Assembly: GCA_965237895.1 (NCBI GenBank)
Contig: CBDEGR010000001.1
Coordinates: forward strand, 62,001 to 126,000
Length of the DNA: 64,000 nucleotides
Direction: 5' to 3'
From: CBDEGR01 sp965237895
Lineage (GTDB): Bacteria; Acidobacteriota; Terriglobia; UBA7540; JAPUME01
Shown piece after piece: positions 55,068 through 64,000 of the stretch; position 1 is the first letter of the stretch; every line of letters starts with the position of its first letter. The position numbers and the translations under genes are program-made. Below the pieces are notes generated by a model. That model saw only the letters and a list, made by a program, of their open reading frames with translations. It was not told the DNA's origin and did not search any database.

Positions 55068-55252
55068 AGCGTTTCCGGTTATCTGAAATAGGCCTTTTTT
55101 GATGTCTTGTCCTGGGCTCTTTATTATGAAAGGCGGTTTCTTCCCATTTGTCAAGGCCGAAGGGAAGTCATGCGGGAGTTCTCTTGAACGGATGAAGGTC
55201 CCCTGGAATTCCCCGGTTTTGGTATAGTGCCCAGATCGAAGAGGTGAAAAGG

Positions 55253-55690
55253 ATGAACCGCGAATACCCGGAGAGACCGATGGTGGGCGTGGGCGGAGTC
55301 GTCGTGCGGAATGGGCAGGTGTTGCTGGTTCGACGCGGACAGGAGCCGCTCAAGGGTGAGTGGTCCGTTCCGGGCGGCATGGTCTCTGTCGGTGAGAGGT
55401 TGGAGGAGGCCGTGCGCCGGGAATTGATGGAAGAGACGGGGTTGGTGATCGAGCCGCTTTCGGTTTTGGGTGTATTTGATCGGATTCTTAAGGCCGGCGA
55501 CCGGGTGCGGTACCACTACGTCTTGGTGGACTACCTCTGTCGAGCCGTTCGGGGCGAGGCGAAAGCGGCCTCCGATGTTACGGAGGTCCGCTGGGCCGCC
55601 ACCGACCGCCTTGCCGAATTCAAGATTAACAAAGAGACCCATACCTTGATTGAAAAGGCGTTTCGAGAAGGGGACGGACTGAGCCTGTAG
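55253..55690 (+). CDS. NUDIX hydrolase
   Basis: 145 residues from the ATG at 55253. The NUDIX box GGMVSVGERLEEAVRRELME and the following ETGLVIEPL are complete (GX5EX7REUXEEXGU). The N-terminal part reads VGVGGVVVRNGQVLLVRRGQ. ADP-ribose- or nucleotide-pyrophosphatase-like; the exact substrate is unknown. It lies alone on the plus strand between minus-strand genes. Confidence 0.85.
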   Translation: MNREYPERPMVGVGGVVVRNGQVLLVRRGQEPLKGEWSVPGGMVSVGERLEEAVRRELMEETGLVIEPLSVLGVFDRILKAGDRVRYHYVLVDYLCRAVRGEAKAASDVTEVRWAATDRLAEFKINKETHTLIEKAFREGDGLSL

Positions 55691-55715
55691 CGAGGAGTGG
55701 AAGTTTTCGGCAAGG

Positions 55716-56459
55716 TTAGGCCCTTCGTGGCCGGTAACGTCCCTGCCATCTGTTCCAGCGCAGGCGGAGCAGGTCCAGCAGCATAAGGAGAGAATCTCGT
55801 AGAAATCGTACCTTGGTCACCGGGCTGTTGTCCCAGCGCACGGGAATTTCGACGATCCTTCCTGCGTAGAGTTAGACTAGGTAGAGCAGTTCCGGGTCAA
55901 AACCGAACCCTTGGCTGGTCTGAAGCAGGAAAGCCACCCTTGTCACCTGGCGATGGAAGAGCTTGAAGCCGCACTGCGTGTCGTGAATCTTCAAGCCGGT
56001 GGCGAGGCGAACCACCACATTAAAAAACCTGCCGGACCACTCACGAAGCAGAGGCTGGTGAACGCCGATCAGCTCTCGCCGTAGAGTGCGGGAGCCGACG
56101 GCGGCGACGGCCCGCTCGCGCTCGACCGCCGCCAGAAGTTTTTCGACTTCCTCGATGGGTGTGGAGAGATCCGCGTCGCTGAACAGAACCCACTTGCCCT
56201 GGGAGTCCAGAACTCCCTGCCGTACGGCGGCGCCTTTCCCCCGATTGATGGGGTTCCCCAGCAATCGGATTTCTGGATGAGAAGCCGCCAGAGCGCGGAC
56301 CAGTTCGCTGGTCTGGTCCCGGGACCCGTCATCGACGACCACGATTTCCGCCTCATAGCTCTGACGGCGGAGGTAGGCGAGAATCTTTTCCAGCGTCGGT
56401 CCGATGCGGGAGCTTTCGTTGTAGGCGGGCACCACCACGCTTAAGAAGAGGTCGGCCAT
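55716..56459 (-). pseudogene. Family 2 glycosyltransferase (dolichol-P-glucose synthase type) with a premature TAA
   Basis: From the ATG at 56459: LFLSVVVPAYNESSRIGPTL, EAEIVVVDDGSRDQTSELVR (DDGS/DxD region), GKWVLFSDADLSTPIEEVEK, IHDTQCGFKLFHRQVTRVAF, GFGFDPELLYLV, then a TAA stop at 55872-55874. In the same frame the family C-terminus continues: YAGRIVEIPVRWDNSPVTKV, RFLRDSLLMLLDLLRLRWNR, ending at 55716. The stop falls in a CTCTAC-containing repeat (CTCTACCTAGTCTAACTCTAC), suggesting a small slip. It may be a pseudogene or an assembly error. It would make polyprenyl-phosphate sugars for protein or surface glycosylation. Confidence 0.75.
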
Positions 56460-56616
56460 AGGTTCCCGAATATAGTGTTTCGGTTGGGGTCCGTCAAATG
56501 AGTCCGGGTGATTCCGGGCGAACACGGAGGGCAAGAGGTGTTTTCAAAGCTACAGCCAAAACTACAGAAGGAGACGAAAGGAGTATTTAAATTTTGGATC
56601 GGACGCCGAAGAACGG

Positions 56617-57300
56617 TTAACGGGTTTCCCGATACTTTTCCGGCCAGCCGTACTTTCCGACCAGAGGGATGAATTTACACGGGTCGAGGGTCCGCGAGAC
56701 AAGCCCGTCGCCGGGCCCGTCCCTATTTTTGACGATCAGCTTCAAGTCTTGCTGGGAGAGGGTTCCGACGGGAAGAACCATCCGTCCTCCTTCGGCAAGC
56801 TGCTCGAGGAGGACCTGGGGAACCCGAGGGGCGGCGGCTGTAATCAGGATGACGTCGTAGGGCGCCTCAGCCGGGTAGCCGACGCTGCCGTCCCCGTAAA
56901 CCGCTTCCACGCCCTCGAAGCCGAGGCGGGAAAGCCGGTCGTGGGCGCTCTGGTAGAGCGCCGCATTTCGTTCGACCGTGATCACGCGCAATCCCAAAGC
57001 GGCCAGGATGGCGGCTTGGAACCCCGACCCAGTTCCCACTTCCAGCGCTTTTTCGCCCGGCTGCGGCCGGACGGCCTGCGTCATGGCGGCGACAATGTAG
57101 GGTTGAGAGATGGTCTCTGCATCCCCAATGGCGAGGGGTCGATCCTCGTAGGACTCCTCGGCCAGGGAGGGGGAGACGAATTCGTGCCGGGGAATGCAAC
57201 GGAAGGCGTCCAGTACACGAGTGTCGACGACCCCTCGGTCGCGGAGCTGGCCTTCCACCATCTCCGCTCTGCGTGTTTCCCAAGGTTCGATGTCTTTCAT
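56617..57300 (-). CDS. pcm: Protein-L-isoaspartate O-methyltransferase
   Basis: 227 residues. Start region RAEMVEGQLRDRGVVDTRVL, GDAETISQPYIVAAMTQAVR, AdoMet motif LEVGTGSGFQAAILAALG, and YDVILITAAAPRVPQVLLEQ. It methylates damaged isoaspartyl residues so they can be repaired. Length and motifs match the family. It is an isolated minus-strand gene. Confidence 0.93.
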   Translation of the reverse strand: MKDIEPWETRRAEMVEGQLRDRGVVDTRVLDAFRCIPRHEFVSPSLAEESYEDRPLAIGDAETISQPYIVAAMTQAVRPQPGEKALEVGTGSGFQAAILAALGLRVITVERNAALYQSAHDRLSRLGFEGVEAVYGDGSVGYPAEAPYDVILITAAAPRVPQVLLEQLAEGGRMVLPVGTLSQQDLKLIVKNRDGPGDGLVSRTLDPCKFIPLVGKYGWPEKYRETR

Positions 57301-57439
57301 GGGATGAGAAAAATTCCTTCCGCGCTTCGGATTCGATTATAGCACTCGGATGGGCTTTCCGATGGCGTCCGAGGGCACCCCGGAGATCGGACCGGTGCGC
57401 GTACCGGCTCTCGACGTATAATGGTTCGGGAGTTCGAAA

Positions 57440-58477
57440 TTGACCGATTCCAGGAGTAATTTCAAGCCGGAGTCCCGATATTCACGCCAGATCCTTTTTC
57501 CTCAGATCGGGGAAGAAGGGCAGCGGCGGATTGAAGGCTCGCGCGTGGTGATCGTCGGCTGCGGCGCCTTGGGCACCGCGCAGGCCAATGCCTTGGTACG
57601 TGCCGGGGTGGGGCGCCTGCGGATTGTAGATCGTGATTACGTCGAAGAGAGCAACCTGCAACGCCAGATGCTCTTCACCGAATCCGACGCGGCGGAGAAC
57701 CTGCCCAAGGCCGTCGCTGCGGAAAGAAAACTGAGGTCCATCAATCATTTGGTAGAGGCTGAGGGAGTGGTGGCCGACCTGAACCACAGGAACGGGGAAG
57801 AGTTGGTGAAAGGCTTCGACCTGATTCTCGACGGAACCGACAATTTTGAGACTCGCTATCTGTTGAACGAGTTGTCCGTCCGCGAAGGGATTCCCTGGAT
57901 CTACGGCGGTGCGGTGGGAAGCGCCGGAAGCACCTTTACGGTGGCGCCGGGACGAACGGCCTGCCTCAGTTGCCTGTTTCCTGCTTTGCCCAAAGGCCTG
58001 CATGAGACCTGCGATACGGTGGGCATCCTCTCTCCGGCGGCAAGCTGGACGGCGGCCGTACAAGTGAGCGAAGCCATCAAAGTTCTGCTGGGCCGATGGG
58101 AGAGCCTGCACGGGAGCTTTCTCAGCTACGACGTGTGGGAGAACCGGTCCGGGCAGGTGCGCGTGGAGCAGGACCCGAACTGCCCCGTCTGCCGCCGCTG
58201 GGATTTTATGCACCTCGAAGGGCGCGGCCCCACCCGCATCAGCTTCTGCGGGCGGAATTCGGTCCAAATCCACCAACGCGGGGAGCGCCGCCTGGACCTC
58301 GAAGAGCTGAGAAAAAGGCTGGAGAAAAGGGGCGAAGTGCGGGCGAACGCCTATCTGCTCCGCTGCCGACTTGAGGATTACGAGCTCACCGTGTTTCCCG
58401 ACGGTCGCACCATCGTCAAGGGTACCCAGGACCCGGCCGTGGCGCGCAGCCTCTATGCGCGTTATGTAAGCGGGTAA
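57440..58477 (+). CDS. ThiF/MoeB-family adenylyltransferase
   Basis: 345 residues from a TTG at 57440 with GGGAG upstream. E1-like fold: VVIVGCGALGTAQANALVRA (ATP loop), IVDRDYVEESNLQRQMLFTE, DLILDGTDNFETRYLLNEL, GAVGSAGSTFTVAPG, and zinc sites CLSCLFP and CPVCRRWDF. It adenylates the C-terminal Gly of a ubiquitin-like sulfur carrier (ThiS/MoaD type). The C-terminal ~80 residues (ISFCGRNSVQIHQRGERRLD, then FPDGRTIVKGTQDP) are a known extension of the Bacillus-like ThiF group. Which carrier it serves is not evident. Confidence 0.88.
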   Translation: MTDSRSNFKPESRYSRQILFPQIGEEGQRRIEGSRVVIVGCGALGTAQANALVRAGVGRLRIVDRDYVEESNLQRQMLFTESDAAENLPKAVAAERKLRSINHLVEAEGVVADLNHRNGEELVKGFDLILDGTDNFETRYLLNELSVREGIPWIYGGAVGSAGSTFTVAPGRTACLSCLFPALPKGLHETCDTVGILSPAASWTAAVQVSEAIKVLLGRWESLHGSFLSYDVWENRSGQVRVEQDPNCPVCRRWDFMHLEGRGPTRISFCGRNSVQIHQRGERRLDLEELRKRLEKRGEVRANAYLLRCRLEDYELTVFPDGRTIVKGTQDPAVARSLYARYVSG

Positions 58478-58557
58478 GCGCGCCTACGACTCTTCCTTCT
58501 CAAATTAAATTCCTTAGTGGATTTTTCCGGGAGTTACTGGCGGAAGAAGGGGAAGAT

Positions 58558-59439
58558 TTAACGGGACTTGTTGACTGTCGCTGCGACGGGCCGGGGCCTG
58601 CGCTTGTCTTCGTACATATTGCTGTCGGCGAGGGACAGCGTTTGGTCGGCGGTTTCGCCGTTTTTGTGGAGATGGGTTCCGATGCTGAGGTTGAGGCTGA
58701 ATTTGCCCATGCGATTCTTTCCCTGCCACTCTTCGACCCGCTGGTAGATGCGGCGCTTTACCATGTCGGCGCCCTCCTCATCGGTTTCCGGCAGGATGAG
58801 GACGAACTCGTCGCCTCCGTAACGGACAATGTAATCGGAGCCGCGGATGCAGGAGCGGAGGATATTGGCCACCTCCGCCAGCACGAAATCGCCCGTCAGG
58901 TGTCCAAAGCGGTCGTTGATCTCCTTGAAGTGGTCGATGTCGGTCATCATCAGCGCCAGGGGGCGGCCGTTCCGCTCGGCGCCGGAAATTTCACTTTGCA
59001 GCAGATCACGAAGCAGGCTGCGGTTGAAGACGTGGGTCACAGAGTCCAGCATGCTGTTCGAGAGCTTCGACTGCGCCTCCAGTAATTGATTGACGTTCCG
59101 CATCCGCATCTTGCGCAGTGCTCTCTCTCTCCTTACCAACGAAAGAGCGAAAATGACCAGTGCGATCATGACGACGAACAACGCTACGGGCGGGATGGTG
59201 AAGCTTACTGTCAGGGGATGGTTGGTCCAGAAATCCCGCGGTAGAAAGAAAGAGAGAACCCCCAGGGCCAGCACCGCCACGGCGAAGCCCACCAGGATCC
59301 GCGCTTCCCAACCGCCTGTTTCCAGCCTGCTCAGCTCGGTCAGAAGGCGATTCTGCGGGCCAAGTTGCTCGAAGCCGCCGCTGGGTTGCTCGTTCTCTCC
59401 GGGTTGCCGGAGCGATTCAATTTCACTCAAGTGCGCCAT
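58558..59439 (-). CDS. Diguanylate cyclase
   Basis: 293 residues. Two membrane helices (ILVGFAVAVLALGVLSFFL, PPVALFVVMIALVIFALSLV) then a GGDEF domain: LMMTDIDHFKEINDRFGHLT, IVRYGGDEFVLILPETDEEG. The active GGDEF and the upstream inhibitory I-site RGSD (RxxD, five residues before) are both present, so it should make and be feedback-inhibited by c-di-GMP. No sensor domain beyond the membrane part. Confidence 0.93.
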   Translation of the reverse strand: MAHLSEIESLRQPGENEQPSGGFEQLGPQNRLLTELSRLETGGWEARILVGFAVAVLALGVLSFFLPRDFWTNHPLTVSFTIPPVALFVVMIALVIFALSLVRRERALRKMRMRNVNQLLEAQSKLSNSMLDSVTHVFNRSLLRDLLQSEISGAERNGRPLALMMTDIDHFKEINDRFGHLTGDFVLAEVANILRSCIRGSDYIVRYGGDEFVLILPETDEEGADMVKRRIYQRVEEWQGKNRMGKFSLNLSIGTHLHKNGETADQTLSLADSNMYEDKRRPRPVAATVNKSR

Positions 59440-59549
59440 CTCCCTGGTTTCCGGCGAGGAACCGGAAACCGCTATAGCCCATTATGAGGATGGACGGGCC
59501 GGAAACCAACCCTACTGATGTACCGATGCGCCGTCCCCGACCGAGAAGC

Positions 59550-61100
<1,551 letters not shown>

Positions 61101-61334
61101 CTGGGATACCTCTTAAGGGTTAAGGAAACACCGGAATATTATAACAAAGAATTTCCGATAGCCACAGTCTTCGATTGGCAATTGTGGCACGTCATTTTGA
61201 CCTTGCTTTCTCCAGACCAGCAAAGCAAGCCAAAATAACGGCGGGCCTACAAACCCCGTCCTTTGGCTTCGGTCTGAGGATGGCCCTGTTGGTAGCTCCA
61301 ACCACGAACCTCGGCGATTCAGACTCCAGGGAAG

Positions 61335-61703
61335 GTGCGCCCAAATATCGAAACACTCCGCCGTATAGCGGAGGCATTCGATTGCGCTCTCGTCGTTCGT
61401 TTTGTCCCATTTGGCGAACTTGTATTATGGTCAGAACAATGTTACCCCGAGAACTTCGGCATCCCGACTTTTGATGAAGAGATGAAGCAAGCTGAGCGGG
61501 AAGACACGGCTGTTGCAGCCCTGTGGGTCCCAGATGAAATGCCAAATGTTACAAAAGCAGACACAGGAGCCTCTTCCGGCAGAATCTATTCAACAGAACC
61601 GCCAACTGCGAATCTAAATCAGGAAGCAACAATTGATTCTCTACCGGGAACAGTGCTTCTACAACGTGTGGAATCTGACATTGGCAGAGTCCAAACCGGC
61701 TAA
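61335..61703 (+). pseudogene. Decayed XRE-type HTH regulator
   Basis: The frame reads VRPNIETLRRIAEAFDCALV, VRFVPFGELVLWSEQCYPEN and then a Ser/Glu-rich tail. The first part is the end of an XRE-family helix-turn-helix of the antitoxin type (relatives read WVSxxQTPGKxRPNIETLRRIAxAFDCALxVRF). In this frame the upstream sequence (SAIQTPGK) is present but is blocked by TAG at 61293, while the rest of the HTH appears in another frame (LRMALLVAPTTNLGDS). So the N-terminal half is scrambled by a frameshift or deletion. It is a relic, or a short truncated protein. Confidence 0.5.
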
Positions 61704-61715
61704 GGGAACTGGAAT

Positions 61716-62063
61716 ATGCCTGAAAACCAGGAAGAACAGAAGCAGCCTGAGGGCGAAATCCCGCAGAAGGTGAAGTATGAGAATATCGAAGTATCATACC
61801 CAACCGTATATATTAACAACGCTGAATTTGGCACAACCGAATGGGACATGAGTCTAACCCTTAGCGAAATAAATAAGGCTGATGGAGAAACTGCCACGAT
61901 ATTTATCGTCCCCAGGGTTAGGATTGTAATGAGCATTCCTTCTGCTCTTCGCTTTGTTGAGGTCATGATGAGAACCCTCGATACCTATAGGAAGACTGTG
62001 ACAGAGCAGTTGGAAAAACAACAGCAGCCCAGTGCACCTCCCAAATCAGACTCAACCCCATGA
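61716..62063 (+). CDS. DUF3467-like small protein
   Basis: 115 residues. ENIEVSYPTVYINNAEFGTT, EWDMSLTLSEINKADGETAT, VRIVMSIPSALRFVEVMMRT match the DUF3467 pattern (YxNNAExxxTxWDxxLxFG, PxxAxxLxxxL). DUF3467 proteins are of unknown function. It starts 12 bases after the HTH relic, so the pair may have been an operon. Confidence 0.7.
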   Translation: MPENQEEQKQPEGEIPQKVKYENIEVSYPTVYINNAEFGTTEWDMSLTLSEINKADGETATIFIVPRVRIVMSIPSALRFVEVMMRTLDTYRKTVTEQLEKQQQPSAPPKSDSTP

Positions 62064-62169
62064 AATTCCCATCTCCACACTAAGACTCCACTACCGCCGA
62101 ATCGTGAGTCCTGAGGTACTACTTCGAAGCGGGAATTCCGATCAGCGGAGAGCCTGGGGTCTTGCCCGC

Positions 62170-62982
62170 TCACTGGTGGAGGGAGTGGGGCAGGGGGCTT
62201 GAGACCTCGAATACGAAAACGGTGTGCGACCCGATGCGGGCTCCAGGCAGTGGGATCTGAGAAAGTATGGTGGCCTCGATCGCTTCGTCTTCCTCTTGAT
62301 CGGGCCCTTGTTCGGGCTCTTGATCGAGTGCTTTCCGGTAGGGTGCCGCTCGATAGTTAAAGTTGATTTCGGCGGAGGGCAGGCCGGATCTCTCCAAGGC
62401 TTCCTTTGCGTTTTCAATCGATTGTCCCACAAAGTTCGGCGCCAGATAGCCTTCCGGAGGTTTGCCCCGGGAGACCAGGAGCGAGACGGTGGGGCCGGAT
62501 GCCTCGCGCTCTTCGGGCGGCGGCTCCTGGGCCAGAACCTGGCCCGCCTCCGTACCCGAATCCCATACCTCTGCGATCTCCCCGGACTTCAAGCCCCGTT
62601 GGAGCAGGGTAAGCTCGGCGGCGCGCAGTCCCTTTCCCACCAAGTTGGGGATGGGGGTCTTCTGCGGTCCTCGGCTGACCAGCACGTAGGCGTGCTGACC
62701 CACCTTCAGGCGGCTTCCGGCGGCGGGAGCTTGGGATAGGACCTGCCCGGCTTCCCGTTCCTCGCTATAGAGCTCCTCTTCGACCCGGATCTCGATTCCT
62801 TTCCCACGCGCAAGTTTTACGGCTTCCTGGATCTCCATACCGACCAGGTCCGGCAGGGTGGCCTCGGGAGACTTGAGGGTGAGGCGAATCGTGGCAATGG
62901 CGCTCAACAGGGCTGCGGAGATGAGAACCATCCCCAGAAGAAGAATCTTGAGAACGTCGAAGATGCGCTGTTTGAGAAGCAT
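62170..62982 (-). CDS. PASTA-domain membrane protein
   Basis: About 270 residues from the ATG at 62982 (a GTG at 63000 is also possible). One membrane helix (ILLLGMVLISAALLSAIATI) then three PASTA modules: LPDLVGMEIQEAVKLARGKG, IPNLVGKGLRAAELTLLQRG, APNFVGQSIENAKEALERSG. PASTA domains bind peptidoglycan fragments and are found in PBPs and Ser/Thr kinases. Here there is no kinase or penicillin-binding domain, so it is a PASTA-only protein, as seen in Acidobacteriota. Function likely cell-wall sensing (inference). Confidence 0.85.
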   Translation of the reverse strand: MLLKQRIFDVLKILLLGMVLISAALLSAIATIRLTLKSPEATLPDLVGMEIQEAVKLARGKGIEIRVEEELYSEEREAGQVLSQAPAAGSRLKVGQHAYVLVSRGPQKTPIPNLVGKGLRAAELTLLQRGLKSGEIAEVWDSGTEAGQVLAQEPPPEEREASGPTVSLLVSRGKPPEGYLAPNFVGQSIENAKEALERSGLPSAEINFNYRAAPYRKALDQEPEQGPDQEEDEAIEATILSQIPLPGARIGSHTVFVFEVSSPLPHSLHQ

Positions 62983-63248
62983 GATGGGAGGCGCAGACAC
63001 CTCAGCAGCCAGTTTAGCATGCTGGCTCTTGGGCGGGGTAATCGAGAATTAGGGGATTTTTATCTTCGAGGAATTCAGCGGTTTGCCTTAGCATGTTTCA
63101 GTCCGAAATTCACATGTAAATTTCATCATATTCTAACCTCGGCTTAAGCGAATCCTTAGGTCCGTATAGGATGATGCGCCCTACCTTGCGGCTCTCTGCC
63201 GCGAAAGGGGGACCGGAAAACCCCCAAATCTGCATATGAAAAGGGAGA

Positions 63249-64000
63249 ATGAAAACAATGAAGAAACTAGCGGTTGCTTTCCTAGCTCTGTTTCTCGCGG
63301 TCGGAATGGGTCGTGCGGAAGACAGATCACTTGTTGATATTTCCAAAAAAGGTTTGGGGAACCGTCAGCCTGAGCGCGGAGGTTCTGCTGGTCATGCAGG
63401 GGTTCGGCGGTTTGGTGCTGGGCGCGATGGAAGGCGAGTGGCTGGTGGGTTTCATCTGTGCGCTGCTGTCCGAATACGAAGGCCGAAAAGTCCATGGGTC
63501 TTTTCAGATGGCGGTGCGGGAAGGCTGGCGGGACCGCGGCCTCGGTTTCCGGATGAAGCTGGCCCATCGACGGATTGCCCTCGAGCGCGGTATCCGGTCG
63601 GTCTGCTGGACGTATGATCCCCTGCAGAGCCGGAATGTCTTGCTGAACATTCGTCGCCTGGGGGCGAAAGTCAGAGCCTACCGGAAGGATTTCTACGGCT
63701 ACTTCCCCAGCTCGATCGAACAAGGGCTACCCGCCGACCGGCTGATTGTCGAGTGGCGGATCGGGTCCCGCGAGGTGGAGCGCCATTTAATAAAAAAGCC
63801 GAAAGGGAAAAAGCGGCGAGAGGCGGGAAAAATCCCGGCTTCCGCGCCGCTCGCTAACCGGACCGAAAGGCAGCCGAACGGGTTTCTGCGCAATCGACGC
63901 ATCCCCACCGCTCTCCGGAGTGCGGCGCTGCGGATCGAGATCCTTTCCGATACGGACCGTATGCGGCGGCGCGACCCCGCCCTGGCGCTGCATTGGCGGC
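63249..64000 (+). pseudogene. GNAT acetyltransferase-like gene with a frameshift, running off the window
   Basis: From ATG 63249 a signal-like start (MKTMKKLAVAFLALFLAVGM) leads to VDISKK, where a run of six A shifts the frame. One A fewer gives the coding frame VWGTVSLSAEVLLVMQGFGG, LVLGAMEGEWLVGFICALLS, FQMAVREGWRDRGLGFRMKL, AHRRIALERGIRSVCWTYDP, LQSRNVLLNIRRLGAKVRAY, which is the COG3375-type GNAT fold with its acetyl-CoA loop (RGLGFRMKL), open to 64000. A GNAT enzyme with a secretion signal is odd; the signal may come from another gene. Either a pseudogene, an A-run sequencing error, or slippage. Confidence 0.6.

Noticed and set aside
63061..63248. Possible small RNA upstream of the GNAT gene
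   Set aside because: No terminator or conserved structure seen.

Overview
The window looks like a bacterial chromosome segment in two halves. About 1-25,370 is accessory DNA: plasmid- or ICE-like, with degraded edges. About 26,000-64,000 is chromosomal core. The core carries glmS, secA, larB, a split purine operon (purQ, purL, purF, purM, purN) with lepB and tyrS, pcm, a proline/glutamate-semialdehyde dehydrogenase, and small families (pilin-like AxxYxxTY protein, HipA-like kinase plus DUF3037, 5'-truncated HpcH/HpaI aldolase, ThuA) that I associate with Acidobacteriota. That assignment is an inference from protein style; there is no rRNA or single decisive marker here.

Layout. (1) 1-5,000, more AT-rich: a type II restriction-modification pair (D12-class DNA adenine methylase and an HNH nuclease cut by the window edge), two short fragments resembling the N-terminus of plasmid RepA initiators, a membrane protein, an alanine-rich lipoprotein-like protein and a truncated DNA methylase. 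(2) 5,000-8,400: a secreted-type SNase-fold nuclease, an EEP-family nuclease/phosphatase, small ORFs and a truncated copy of a winged-helix protein whose full copy lies at 19,316. (3) 8,200-25,263, GC-rich and almost all on +: a leader with a terminator, a Zn-ribbon protein, ArdC, a winged-helix protein, then a complete VirB/Trb-type IV secretion set in the order virB2-B3-B4-B9-B10-B5-B6-B8, the second winged-helix protein, a 330-base control region with five GTGTGACA motifs and a 15-bp inverted repeat, virD4, virB11, an Xis-like HTH protein and a tyrosine integrase. No recognisable relaxase or replication initiator is present. (4) 25,269-25,770: tRNA-Arg(CCU) lies between the intact integrase (left) and the C-terminal remnant of a different integrase (right), each pointing at the tRNA and each with its own short direct repeats. 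(5) 26,000-64,000: core genes with many decayed accessory genes.

The T4SS genes are tightly coupled (several ATGA overlaps) and would build a mating channel: B4, B11 and D4 are ATPases, B3/B6/B8/B10 the inner-membrane and core complex, B9/B10 the outer core, B2/B5 the pilus. ArdC would protect incoming single-stranded DNA. The integrase and Xis-like protein would move the element. The purine block encodes the FGAM synthase subunits PurQ and PurL, PRPP amidotransferase, AIR synthase and GAR transformylase, interrupted by a HEAT-repeat gene and lepB and ending in tyrS.

Notable decay: a HipA-like kinase broken by one TGA, a glycosyltransferase broken by one TAA, a HEAT-repeat gene and a GNAT gene each with a one-base frameshift, and several fragments. 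These could be real pseudogenes or consensus errors. The least familiar items are the relaxase-less T4SS island with its GTGTGACA control region, a candidate attenuator with mutually exclusive hairpins at 8,226-8,315, a ~130-residue insertion in SecA, a LysW-like carrier protein lacking the C-terminal glutamate, and a lysine-rich histone-H1-like protein.
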